Source: Microcoleus sp. bin38.metabat.b11b12b14.051
GTDB lineage: Bacteria > Cyanobacteriota > Cyanobacteriia > Cyanobacteriales > Microcoleaceae
Length of the DNA stretch: 64,000 nucleotides
Direction: 5' to 3'
Assembly: GCF_013299165.1 (NCBI RefSeq)
Contig: NZ_JAAFKD010000001.1
Location: 434,001 to 498,000 of the forward strand
Shown here: piece by piece, positions 43,808 to 52,204 of the stretch
Numbering within the stretch: the stretch's first letter is position 1
Layout: each line of letters starts with the position of its first letter
Notes under the pieces: model-generated
Databases searched by the model: none
Seen by the model: only the letters and a program-made list of their open reading frames with translations
What the model was told of the DNA's origin: nothing
Program-made: the position numbers and the translations under genes

Positions 43808-44371
43808 ATGAAATCCGGTAAATTAATTGTTCTGACGGGGCCTAGCGGTGTGGGGAAAGGCACCTTAGTGCGATCGCTCCTCAACCGCCATCCCGAATTA
43901 TATCTTTCGGTATCGGTGACAACTCGATCGCCCCGCGAGGGAGAAATTGAGGGACAACACTACTATTTTGCCAGCCGCAGCCGTTTTGAAGAAATGGTTG
44001 AGGCTGGCGAGTTGGCGGAATGGGCTGAGTTTGCCGGCAACCTTTACGGAACTCCTTATTTTGCTCTTCAGGAGCGTATCGGCGAGGGAAAATGGGTATT
44101 ACTGGAAATTGAACTCGAAGGAGCAAGGCAAATTAGAAATAAGTTTCCTGAAGCTTTGCGAATTTTTATTTTACCTCCTTCTTGGGAAGAATTGGAACGC
44201 AGGCTGCGGAGTCGAGGTCAAGATTCCGAAAGTGCGATCGCCCGTCGGTTAATTCGGGCTAAAGACGAGATTGAAGCAGCGCGCGAATTTGATTTTCAAG
44301 TTATCAACGATGATTTGGAAGTTGCTTTGAAAGGACTAGAATCCGTATTGTTTGTTACCGAAATCAAATGA
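43808..44371 (+). CDS. gmk: Guanylate kinase
   Basis: A 187-residue GMP kinase. The P-loop [11 protein letters not shown] is at residues 9-19 and the GMP-binding region [12 protein letters not shown] with HYYF follows. The motif [14 protein letters not shown] completes the family pattern. It phosphorylates GMP to GDP in nucleotide synthesis. Probably co-transcribed with remA. Confidence 0.95.
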   Translation: MKSGKLIVLTGPSGVGKGTLVRSLLNRHPELYLSVSVTTRSPREGEIEGQHYYFASRSRFEEMVEAGELAEWAEFAGNLYGTPYFALQERIGEGKWVLLEIELEGARQIRNKFPEALRIFILPPSWEELERRLRSRGQDSESAIARRLIRAKDEIEAAREFDFQVINDDLEVALKGLESVLFVTEIK

Positions 44372-44478
44372 TAGTATCATAATTTGATATGGTCAAATGT
44401 CAATCACAATAAAGAATTGCTTTAAAGCCGGAACGATTGTAGGGAGCAAATAAAAGAAGACTATTCATTAATCCAATT

Positions 44479-44541
44479 CTGTCAACTGTCAACTGTTAAC
44501 TGTCAACTGTTAACTGTCAACTGTCAACTGTCAACTGTCAA
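44479..44541. repeat. Nine CTGTCAA/CTGTTAA heptamers
   Basis: Nine consecutive 7-bp units, seven CTGTCAA and two CTGTTAA, end at the base directly before the stop codon of the minus-strand gene at 44542. Confidence 0.93.
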
Positions 44542-45270
44542 CTAAATTACCCATTTCTCAGTCCGCGCTAAAACTTGGTTACTTTGTTTGATAGCAACAC
44601 AAACTTTTAAATGCAATTCCAGAGTTTCGGAGGCAGGCGAATATTTCCTGAGCGGTTCGATTTCGCGCGCAGAACAGCCCAACATTTCCATATAAGCTAG
44701 CGTCCAGCCAATAGCTGAAATGTCGCTTACATGACCTTCTCCAGCGCACAGATGACAACTCAATTCGACCTCTGGATAGCACTCTGGGCAAGCCCAATTA
44801 CTCAATTGTGAATTGACCTGAATTGTCCGTGATGCTGAGGCAATTGTTAAGGCTTTAATATGGTTGTGAACTACTTGTTTAAAACCTCGGTTTTGGTCTT
44901 TACGATAATCGGAAGTATTGTGCGATCGCCCGTTAGCCATTCCTGACTGTGGCGGCGAAGCCTCAGATGCTGTTTTGTTGTCAATTTTGACTCCAGATTC
45001 GCCCAGATTAGCCGTTAGCTGAACGCCGTAGTCTTTGGAGTCTGCTCTCTTAGAGCGGTTGAGTGCGCTGTCAGAATCGGATGCTGCGCGATCCTCTTCG
45101 AGGGCTTCGCCAACGGCAAAATCTTGCATCGAGAGGTGATGTTCGATCGCCAAAGACCAAGTTCTTTTATGCCGGAGATCGCCATATTTTCTGGCCTCAA
45201 CGTCGGTAATGCCGATCGCCGCAGCTTCTTGACGCAGCATATTCATCGAAGTCATTGTATCTGATATCAT
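44542..45270 (-). CDS. Hypothetical protein with cysteine motif
   Basis: A 242-residue protein starting MISDTMTSMNMLRQEAAAIG. The middle is low-complexity and charged. Later comes a cysteine cluster, WACPECYPEVELSCHLCAG, with CxxC pairs that may bind zinc, followed by VSDISAIGWTLAYMEMLGC. I do not recognise the family. A longer frame starting at 45444 would run through the GCGGTTGAAACC repeat, so the ATG at 45270 is chosen. A stretch in the middle (GEALEED, EASPPQSG) may also be repeat-derived. Confidence 0.6.
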   Translation of the reverse strand: MISDTMTSMNMLRQEAAAIGITDVEARKYGDLRHKRTWSLAIEHHLSMQDFAVGEALEEDRAASDSDSALNRSKRADSKDYGVQLTANLGESGVKIDNKTASEASPPQSGMANGRSHNTSDYRKDQNRGFKQVVHNHIKALTIASASRTIQVNSQLSNWACPECYPEVELSCHLCAGEGHVSDISAIGWTLAYMEMLGCSAREIEPLRKYSPASETLELHLKVCVAIKQSNQVLARTEKWVI

Positions 45271-45296
45271 TAGTTTGTTTGGCGTTAGATTATACG

Positions 45297-45453
45297 GCGG
45301 TTGAAACCGCGTCAACACAAACGATGTCCGCACTTCGACAAGCTCAGCGACCACCTCCGCGGACTTAAGAAAACAAGGTAATTTTAACCAATCCGTCTTC
45401 AACCCCTCTGAGCTCGGGTTTGATTTGTATAGACGTGGTTTCAACCGCCGGGT
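45297..45453. repeat. GCGGTTGAAACC inverted repeat element
   Basis: Outer arms GGCGGTTGAAACC and GGTTTCAACCGCC enclose CACAAACGATGTCCGC and CTCCGCGGACT blocks. The family also occurs at 27733 and, with ATTGAAATCGCC, at 56243-56436. Within it lies CTTCGACAAGCTCAG, part of another dispersed repeat. Confidence 0.75.
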
Positions 45454-45512
45454 CTTTTTATCCCAAGTGTCTTGAAATATAGTAGCCTAGGTTTCTGGAA
45501 TTAGAAATATCA

Positions 45513-46673
45513 ATGAATGCAATTTTTCCTGATACAACGTTGTCGGTGGGCGGACTAACATCATACCTGAAAGAATTGCTGGAGGGCGATCGCAATTTGC
45601 GATCGGTTTGGCTAATCGGCGAGGTATCAAACGTTTCGCAGCATTCCACTGGCTGTTATTTCACTCTGTGCGACACCGACAAAAGCGCTGCTATTAAGTG
45701 CGTGGTGTGGACTTATCAGCAAAAAAAATTGGTAAAAATGCCTGTAAAAGGTGAGCAATTGCTGGTTTTCGGAAGCATTGATGTTTACAAACCTCGCGGG
45801 GATTACAAGTTGATTGTTTCCCAATCGCTACCGGGTGGGGAAGGATTGGAGGCTTTGCGGTTGCAGCAATTGCGATCGCGCTTGGAAGCCGAGGGTTTCT
45901 TCGATCCTGCGAGAAAGCGCCCGATTCCCGTACACCCGCAGATTGTGGCGGTAGTCACATCGGATACTGGCGCTGCTTGGGGGGATATTCAGCGCACTCT
46001 CGCGCAGAGATATCCGGGTTTGCGGGTGTTGCTGTCGCCGACTTTGGTGCAGGGAGATTTGGCTGCGGCTGCCATTGCTAGGGCGATCGACCTGGTAGAA
46101 TTGGACGGTAGCGCTGATGTGATCATTTTAGGGCGGGGCGGCGGTTCTGCGGAGGATTTGGCTTGTTTTAACGATGAAAGAGTCGTCAGGGCGATCGCGA
46201 ATTGTGCAATTCCAATTATTACAGGCATCGGACACGAAAGAGACGAATCTTTAGCCGATTTAGTAGCAGATAAACGAGCGCATACTCCGACGGCGGCTGC
46301 TACTCAAGCTGTACCAATTTTAGCAGATATTTACTCGGAACACAAGCAAAGAATGCTGAATTTAGCAAGTGTTGTGCGGGCAAGATTTGAGACAGAATCA
46401 GAAAATTTGCAACTGTTAAAAAATCGCTTAAAACAGTTGCCTACGACATCGCGAACTTTGCGACAAGCAACTGGTAAACTGGAGGTATTGCAAGAAAAGT
46501 TAGCAGCCCTAAATCCGGCGGCGGTTTTAGAAAGGGGTTATGCGGCGGTAATCCAAAGTGACGGTACGATTGTCCGCCAAACTGACGGTTTGGAATTGGG
46601 AGAGGAGTTGACGGTGAGGTTGAGTCGGGGCGTGCTGAAGGTTAAGATTGTAGAAGTGTTGGATGCAGAATAA
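45513..46673 (+). CDS. xseA: Exodeoxyribonuclease VII large subunit
   Basis: A 386-residue XseA. The N-terminal OB fold (LWLIGEVSNVSQHSTGCYFT-type, seen as VWLIGEVSNVSQHSTGCY) is followed by the catalytic region VVTSDTGAAWGDIQRTLAQR, the motif GRGGGSAEDL, and GIGHERDESLADLVAD. It degrades single-stranded DNA in repair together with XseB, encoded five bases downstream. Confidence 0.94.
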   Translation: MNAIFPDTTLSVGGLTSYLKELLEGDRNLRSVWLIGEVSNVSQHSTGCYFTLCDTDKSAAIKCVVWTYQQKKLVKMPVKGEQLLVFGSIDVYKPRGDYKLIVSQSLPGGEGLEALRLQQLRSRLEAEGFFDPARKRPIPVHPQIVAVVTSDTGAAWGDIQRTLAQRYPGLRVLLSPTLVQGDLAAAAIARAIDLVELDGSADVIILGRGGGSAEDLACFNDERVVRAIANCAIPIITGIGHERDESLADLVADKRAHTPTAAATQAVPILADIYSEHKQRMLNLASVVRARFETESENLQLLKNRLKQLPTTSRTLRQATGKLEVLQEKLAALNPAAVLERGYAAVIQSDGTIVRQTDGLELGEELTVRLSRGVLKVKIVEVLDAE

Positions 46674-46678
46674 ATGCT

Positions 46679-46906
46679 ATGGCTAAGTCGAAGTTGCGTC
46701 AGTCTGACTGGAATTATGAGCAAACGGTCGATCGCATTGAAGCGATTATCGATCGAGTGGAGTCGGGAGAGTTGCCTCTAGAGGAGGTTTTTGAGCAGTT
46801 TGCGGTGGCTGTCGAGTGTTTGCAGGAGTGCGAAGGTTTTCTGGCGCGGGGGAAGGATGCGATGGAATTGGCGATCGGGCTTTTAGGTGCGGAACCGGGT
46901 TTTTAA
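46679..46906 (+). CDS. xseB: Exodeoxyribonuclease VII small subunit
   Basis: A 75-residue XseB with the family pattern YEQTVDRIEAIIDRVESGEL then PLEEVFEQFAVAVECLQECE. It forms the helical small subunits of exonuclease VII with XseA. The gene follows xseA after five bases, so both are in one operon. Confidence 0.92.
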   Translation: MAKSKLRQSDWNYEQTVDRIEAIIDRVESGELPLEEVFEQFAVAVECLQECEGFLARGKDAMELAIGLLGAEPGF

Positions 46907-46935
46907 GCATACCAAGTTCTGTATGGAATGGCTCG

Positions 46936-47160
46936 TCAATATCTGTGAAACCGATTAAATAATGCGATCGATCGGCCCCATATTCTCCCTACATTTACAT
47001 CAACATCGATTAATTTATCTAAAAATAGTACGCCAGATAGGGCTGCACCGCGAATGATGTTGAGTATTATTAAATTGCGGAGTTCTATTGGTGCGGCTTG
47101 GATTATTAGCTCCAAGCTGCGCCGCAAAGCTTGGAATGTGGTAATTTGGATGGGCTGCAT
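46936..47160 (-). pseudogene. N-terminal fragment of an ABC transporter membrane domain
   Basis: The frame from ATG 47160 reads MQPIQITTFQALRRSLELII then QAAPIELRNLIILNIIRGAA, which looks like the first membrane helix of an ABC exporter of the kind LKLIWQAAPxELxLLI. After about 50 residues (FLDKLIDVDVN) the similarity ends and the rest of the transporter is missing. I read it as a truncated remnant. Expression of a short membrane peptide is possible. Confidence 0.45.
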
Positions 47161-47341
47161 AGTTTGTGGGTAGGTGTCGGGTCTACTCATTGCCTCCCGC
47201 TATATTATAACAGTATTTATTAACTGTTTGCCAAGTACAAACAGGTCACAGTATTAGTCAATATAAGTAGGTGAAATTCAAAAATTATAATTCCGAAATA
47301 CCGATCGATAAAATTCATTCAAACCCAGAATGCAATAAATA

Positions 47342-47866
47342 TTAGGCAGGTAAAACTTTAGCTCGTTGTTTAAAGCTTTTGAAGTCTATTACTCGTGATT
47401 TTTTAGCAGCTTCCCAAATATCATTAACGATATCAATTAATGGAGGTATCACCAGTAAAACGTACTGACCTACCTCTTTATTTTTTTTGCCAGCAACTTT
47501 GACGGTTGTGGGTATTCTATCGCTAAAATCAGACCAGTCTTGCTTCATCCAAAAAACTTCATCTCCAACTACAACTAACTGCTTATCTCTCAGACTGTTG
47601 TCATAACCGCTTTCATCTAAAAATTTGATGATTTTTCTGACTGTTTGTAAAGAAACATCTTTTCTTAAATGTTTAATTGCTCGAATTTCTAGTAACTGCT
47701 CCCAACTAAAAACTACAGTTGGTCTTCCATTATTTCCAAATCTCTCAGGAATAACTAAGCCTACTTTTTCTAAATAAGCCAGTCGGCTAGACGTGCAGCC
47801 CGCCAGATGTATTGTTTCTTGTCGTGTAAAGCCTGACATCTGGTTCATAGTGGTTTGCTTCCCCAT
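47342..47866 (-). CDS. MerR-like HTH transcriptional regulator
   Basis: A 174-residue protein. The N-terminal winged-HTH of MerR type is seen in SGFTRQETIHLAGCTSSRLA, YLEKVGLVIPERFGNNGRPT and FSWEQLLEIRAIKHLR. The C-terminal part, with DEVFWMKQDWSDFSDRIPTT and IVNDIWEAAKKSRVIDF, is a conserved cyanobacterial domain without a name I know. It is divergent from the methylase gene, 198 bases away. A 17-bp palindrome (47947-47963) lies between them in the promoter spacer, which suggests it controls itself and perhaps the cassette. Confidence 0.75.
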   Translation of the reverse strand: MGKQTTMNQMSGFTRQETIHLAGCTSSRLAYLEKVGLVIPERFGNNGRPTVVFSWEQLLEIRAIKHLRKDVSLQTVRKIIKFLDESGYDNSLRDKQLVVVGDEVFWMKQDWSDFSDRIPTTVKVAGKKNKEVGQYVLLVIPPLIDIVNDIWEAAKKSRVIDFKSFKQRAKVLPA

Positions 47867-47940
47867 TGCTTCCTGAAATTGTAGTTTTAACCTGCTGAGG
47901 CTAGAGCTTGTCTGGTATGGATGCTGTGCAACCTTAAAAA

Positions 47941-47969
47941 AGTATAACTTAATCCTATTAAGTCTGGCT
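47941..47969 (-). promoter_or_regulatory. Probable promoter of the MerR-like gene with 17-bp palindromic operator
   Basis: On the minus strand a -10-like TATACT (47941-47946) is preceded by the palindrome ACTTAAT-CCT-ATTAAGT (47947-47963), exactly 17 bp, in the position of the promoter spacer. The -35 hexamer (AGCCAG) is poor. MerR regulators typically bind such spacer palindromes. Binding by this regulator is inferred. Confidence 0.5.
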
Positions 47970-47992
47970 CATTAAAACATTGTTATACAAAT

Positions 47993-48022
47993 TTGACTTT
48001 TTGTAGAACAACGTGTTATTAT
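47993..48022 (+). promoter_or_regulatory. Sigma-70-type promoter of the methylase gene
   Basis: TTGACT (47993-47998) and TATTAT (48017-48022) are separated by 18 bases, 42 bases before the ATG at 48065. The palindrome lies 29 bases upstream of the -35 box. The match is good but was found by eye. Confidence 0.45.
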
Positions 48023-48064
48023 CGATCGTATTTAAAAGACTTTCGTAGTAAACATAACTTTGGT

Positions 48065-50815
48065 ATGGCTGGCTCACCGGGACTTGATTATGTAGTTGAA
48101 ACCGCAGAGGGAGTGTGGAAAATGCAGCCACACCGCAATGTGCGTATCCCGGTAGCCGGCAACGATCCTGTGGCTGTTAATGGTATATGGACAGATTATG
48201 GACTGCGCCCCAGTGCAACTAATCTGGCATTTATGGTTCAAGCTGTTCCGCCACAGGAGATGGATCAGTGGAAGCGGTGGCTGCGCGATTGGCCTTTTCG
48301 TGCGGGGCTGTTAGTCTCCGATGAGATGTATCTGCTTCAGTATTACGAGCCATCCGGCAAGTTAGAGGAACTAGAAATAGAACCTGATTCTCTGGCTGTA
48401 GAGTTGACTGCACCCAGAAGTCGCCTGTTTACACCAAAAGCATTAGCAGAGTTTCGTACTGGTCAGCTTTCACTGGCAGATTTAGAAGAGTCAATTTCGG
48501 AAAATAGCTTCTCCTTTATACTTCGACAACGAGCCGAACTTGATAAAGCATTTCAAGAGGCAATTCGGGGGGCACTTGAAGAGATTGGTGTTCCAAATCA
48601 GCGAACACATCCACAAAGCGTCATCTCCTCTCGCATACAGATAGCAGGTCATGCAATTCGCGTGGCGATCGCATATTTGGCAGCAAGAATTCTAGAGGAT
48701 AAAGGCTCTTTTGGTTCCGATTTGTTAATTCCAACCAACGATCCTCGAATTTTGCTCGATCGCACTGTATCTCGTGCGAATGGTTTTTTTAAGAAGGCGC
48801 TTGAGGAATCAATACCGCATTTAGGCGATCGAGTATTGCAGCATTTAGCTGCTAATTTAGGGAGTCGAGTCAGCTTTGCGCTAGTCGATCATAAGGATGT
48901 TGGCCTGCTATATGAACGAGCTATCAAAGAATTGCCTCGCGATATTGGAGGCACAGATTGGAGCGATTTACAAAGGCATTACACTCCAATCGCGATCGCA
49001 GAACGTATGCTTGAATTGCTTCCGTTGGAAAGGTTAAGACCAGAAGATCGAGTAATCTTCGATCCAGCCGCAGGTTCCGGTAGTCTCCTATTAGCTGCTA
49101 CATCTCGTCTTGCTGGGATGTCTGATATTCCTGAAGATATCAATGAGCGAAACACCTATTTGGCACAGCACGTAGCGGGTAATGATTTAGATCAATATGC
49201 AGACTTGATAACACAACTCCGATACACTTTGGCAAGAGAGTCGCTAGGTGAGGCTGTGACATTTCCATTCCCCTACCACTTTTCTCATCAGGATTACAAC
49301 AAACTAAACAGGGAAAACATGGGCATCAAACCGCGTGTTGTTGTTGCCAATCCTCCTTTTGCTGAAGATGGGAATACTCAACGTGCAGCAAAATTTATAG
49401 AAAGAGCTTTAAGTTGGTTAGAAGAAGAGGCTCAGTTTGCTTTTATCTTACCTCAGTCTTTTTTGACAGGTTCAACTCATGGCATACCAAATACACGTAG
49501 GTTGATAACTGAAAATTGCCAAATTTTTGAAGTATGGCAGTGTCCAGAAAAAGCTATTGGAATTGATGCAGAACAAGCTGTGTGCATTGTCTTAGGACAA
49601 GTAGGCAAACCAAAAATCATAATTCCTAGTGCAGCAAGAGCAGTATTTTCCAGACAAAAAGATACTGTATCTAATATTTGTAATAATGGTTTCCTTGGCA
49701 ATCAATGGATTACCCGATCAAATTCAGACAATTGGGAATTTTTTACGGCACCGCCTGTTTCCATGCAGATTCCTACAATACCTTTAGGAAATCTTTTCTT
49801 TGTTTTTAATGGAGTAACTCCTAGTAAAAACTACAAACCAGTTAGTCAATGTCCACCAAATACTGAATGTAAGCTAAACTGGCGTATGAAGTGGCGGGAT
49901 ACAAATCGGATTTGGGCAGATCCAGACAGAGTTGGAGAAGAGGAACGCTGGATAAGATACGGTAAAGAATTTCTTCATACAGCAGTCCTAAATAATTCAT
50001 ACCTATTCGATTTACCAAAAATTCTTGTAGGTCGTAAAGTGAATCGAGGCTCTTTGTATCCTCTTGCGGCTCAATTAGATACTACAGGTCTTTGTCCTGA
50101 TAATAATATATTTTGTATTTTTCCTGCCAAACAAGCAGGAAAATCTACTAAAGCATTGGGAAGTCAACAATTTTTAAAAGAATGGAACACATTAAGTTAT
50201 CAAGAACAAAGATTATGGCTGTTGGGTATCCTAGCTTCTAAAATAGTCAATGCACTATCTTTAATTGGACGCAAAACACATGAAATAACAAGTGATGAGC
50301 TATGTAAACTTCTCTTACCTCAAAAAATAGACAGGCGAATCATTGATATTACTCGTCAAATCGTTGAACGAGATCAACAACGTCTTGAAATTCCTAAACC
50401 AGATGATCTACGCAGACAATTAGATGAAATTGTCGAAGAATCTTATGGAAACCCTCATTGGATAGAAATTAAACGAACTGGAGAACCCCCAGAATTAGAA
50501 TTATGGAAATCAGAACGAACAAAGCCGACATTTATAGTGCGTGGTCAAGTTTTAGAAGTTTCTCAAGATAATAACCAAATTCATTTATATTTGAGTGGCT
50601 TATTAGATGACAATAGAGCAGACTGGATGCCAATTTTACCAGAAATGCCTGGTTGGGCGCTGGATGGTACAGTTTTTAAAGCTGAACTAAGTCAGGATGT
50701 AGAAACATTTGCAGAACTTGCCAAACGTCCTTGGGCTATTAGGCAATTTCGCCATACTCCTCGTCCTTATTTAACCGACGATGAGCTAAGAGAAGAATTA
50801 GGGATAGAGGAGTAA
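48065..50815 (+). CDS. N6-adenine DNA methylase, large stand-alone (type I/IIG-like)
   Basis: A 916-residue protein starting MAGSPGLDYVVETAEG. An N-terminal region of about 300 residues has no named domain. The methylase core begins with QRHYTPIAIAERML, followed by motif I FDPAAGSGS (Asp333) and motif IV NPPF (Asn429), the signature of HsdM-like gamma-class N6-adenine methylases. The C-terminal 400 residues probably recognise the target sequence. There is no restriction subunit, helicase or PD-(D/E)XK motif I can see. The next gene encodes an MBL-fold hydrolase 10 bases on. An earlier TTG start at 47993 falls in the promoter and is rejected. Confidence 0.85.
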   Translation: MAGSPGLDYVVETAEGVWKMQPHRNVRIPVAGNDPVAVNGIWTDYGLRPSATNLAFMVQAVPPQEMDQWKRWLRDWPFRAGLLVSDEMYLLQYYEPSGKLEELEIEPDSLAVELTAPRSRLFTPKALAEFRTGQLSLADLEESISENSFSFILRQRAELDKAFQEAIRGALEEIGVPNQRTHPQSVISSRIQIAGHAIRVAIAYLAARILEDKGSFGSDLLIPTNDPRILLDRTVSRANGFFKKALEESIPHLGDRVLQHLAANLGSRVSFALVDHKDVGLLYERAIKELPRDIGGTDWSDLQRHYTPIAIAERMLELLPLERLRPEDRVIFDPAAGSGSLLLAATSRLAGMSDIPEDINERNTYLAQHVAGNDLDQYADLITQLRYTLARESLGEAVTFPFPYHFSHQDYNKLNRENMGIKPRVVVANPPFAEDGNTQRAAKFIERALSWLEEEAQFAFILPQSFLTGSTHGIPNTRRLITENCQIFEVWQCPEKAIGIDAEQAVCIVLGQVGKPKIIIPSAARAVFSRQKDTVSNICNNGFLGNQWITRSNSDNWEFFTAPPVSMQIPTIPLGNLFFVFNGVTPSKNYKPVSQCPPNTECKLNWRMKWRDTNRIWADPDRVGEEERWIRYGKEFLHTAVLNNSYLFDLPKILVGRKVNRGSLYPLAAQLDTTGLCPDNNIFCIFPAKQAGKSTKALGSQQFLKEWNTLSYQEQRLWLLGILASKIVNALSLIGRKTHEITSDELCKLLLPQKIDRRIIDITRQIVERDQQRLEIPKPDDLRRQLDEIVEESYGNPHWIEIKRTGEPPELELWKSERTKPTFIVRGQVLEVSQDNNQIHLYLSGLLDDNRADWMPILPEMPGWALDGTVFKAELSQDVETFAELAKRPWAIRQFRHTPRPYLTDDELREELGIEE

Positions 50816-50825
50816 AATAAATTTT

Positions 50826-51860
50826 ATGACTTGTGAATTTGTTTTTTTACCAGTTAGCAATGCTGATAGCATGATTATCTATCCTAATGGCGGTTCAGCC
50901 GTTGTAATTGATCTGCATAAAATACCTACTCTTCTTAAATGGTTTCAAAATAAAAAAGAAACTAATATCAGCAGACTTTATATCACCCACGAACATCGCG
51001 ATCATTTTCCATCGCTTGAAGATTTAGTTACTTTTTTAGACAATTGGTTAAAAAGTGGAAAAGTAGGAAGTATTTGTCTACCTTATCAGGTATATCAACA
51101 AGCTAAGAAAAAAGTTGACTCCGACAGAGCAGCGAATAAACGTCTTGAAGATGCCTTAGATCAACTACGACGCTGGGAAAAAAAGAGCATTATAAATTTT
51201 ATAGAAGTTACTCGCGGCTCAAATCCCTACTCTCAAGATTTCTTAGAAATTCATGTTTTACATCCAGGGCTTTTATATGCTCAGGAGCATCTCGCCAGCA
51301 TTAAAGGTAGAGGTAACGAAATATCTGTAGTGCTGCGCGTTACTTATGGAAATTTTGCAGCAGTGCTACTTGCAGATATCGAAGGGGCTGGACTTAAGGA
51401 TTGTGTGGATATTTGCAAACCTCATGAACTTAACGCTAACCTCTTAAAAATTCCCCATCACGGAGCATGGCCTAACAATGGGGATGATCTCAAGCAATTA
51501 CTCGAAGCTATTGATGCAGAAATAGCAGTTTTATCAGTCGGTAGCACCAATAATTATGGTCATGTAGTTCCCGATCTATTTGATTTGCTATTACATCTAA
51601 AAAATGATACTTCTAAGCGATTGAAAAAATTTGCCTGTACCGAAGTTACTCGAACCTGCGTTAAATCAGCAATCGAAAGGTCTGCGATGAAAAAATCTGG
51701 ATTAGATAAGCAAAAATTCTGTGCTGGAGAAATTACGATTATTGCCGAAACTTCTGGTGAATGGCAGCTTAAAACACAGACTGTTCACGAAGATATAATC
51801 TCATCGCTTCCACGCGCAGCCTGCCAGGGAAAGGCTGACTTGGGCATAATTTCTCCTTAA
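50826..51860 (+). CDS. MBL-fold (ComEC/Rec2-like) metallo-hydrolase
   Basis: A 344-residue metallo-beta-lactamase-fold protein. The metal motif THEHRDH (His55, His57, Asp59, His60) is complete. Later ligands are visible in VLLADIEGAGL and LLKIPHHGAWPNN, and a ComEC-type NNYGHV motif follows. Relatives cleave nucleic acids or phosphoesters. The gene begins 10 bases after the methylase stop and is surely co-expressed with it. A nuclease paired with a methylase suggests a restriction-like system in which the MBL protein is the effector. That pairing is inference. Confidence 0.83.
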   Translation: MTCEFVFLPVSNADSMIIYPNGGSAVVIDLHKIPTLLKWFQNKKETNISRLYITHEHRDHFPSLEDLVTFLDNWLKSGKVGSICLPYQVYQQAKKKVDSDRAANKRLEDALDQLRRWEKKSIINFIEVTRGSNPYSQDFLEIHVLHPGLLYAQEHLASIKGRGNEISVVLRVTYGNFAAVLLADIEGAGLKDCVDICKPHELNANLLKIPHHGAWPNNGDDLKQLLEAIDAEIAVLSVGSTNNYGHVVPDLFDLLLHLKNDTSKRLKKFACTEVTRTCVKSAIERSAMKKSGLDKQKFCAGEITIIAETSGEWQLKTQTVHEDIISSLPRAACQGKADLGIISP

Positions 51861-51924
51861 TCTAAAAAGTTAATCTTAGTAAGTACGAGTTATTCTTTTG
51901 GAATGCAGGCAATATTCAATTCTT

Positions 51925-52165
51925 GTATCCAAATATCAAACGCCGCATCGTATCGTCATCTGTAAATCGCTGTTCCCCAATCCCAACAACTTATACAGTA
52001 ATTTCGCGCTCTAAAATCGCAAACTCTTCCTCGCGCGCGGCAATTTCAACGATGATTTTCCCCCTTCCAAATACACCTAATAATTAGTCGTTGCCCAGGC
52101 ACTGTTTTCATATTCAAAACTGTGTCCGTCGTCTTCATAAAGCGTCCATTCGCCAGTTTATGGTT
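51925..52165 (-). pseudogene. C-terminal relic of a GH31 alpha-glucosidase
   Basis: On the minus strand, one frame reads GEWTLYEDDGHSFEYENSAW then ATTNY and stop. A second frame continues as GKIIVEIAAREEEFAILERE then ITV, stop, VVGIGEQRFTDDD. These fit the C-terminal domain of glycoside hydrolase family 31 (LYEDDGHSxxY). At least one frameshift and two stops mark it as decayed. The catalytic domain is missing. Confidence 0.65.
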
Positions 52166-52204
52166 TTTGTGGCTGTTGAGAGAGTGTCGGTACAGATGCT
52201 CTGG

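Noticed and set aside
45271-45444. Longer start for the hypothetical gene at 44542
   Set aside because: The added residues come from the GCGGTTGAAACC dispersed repeat.
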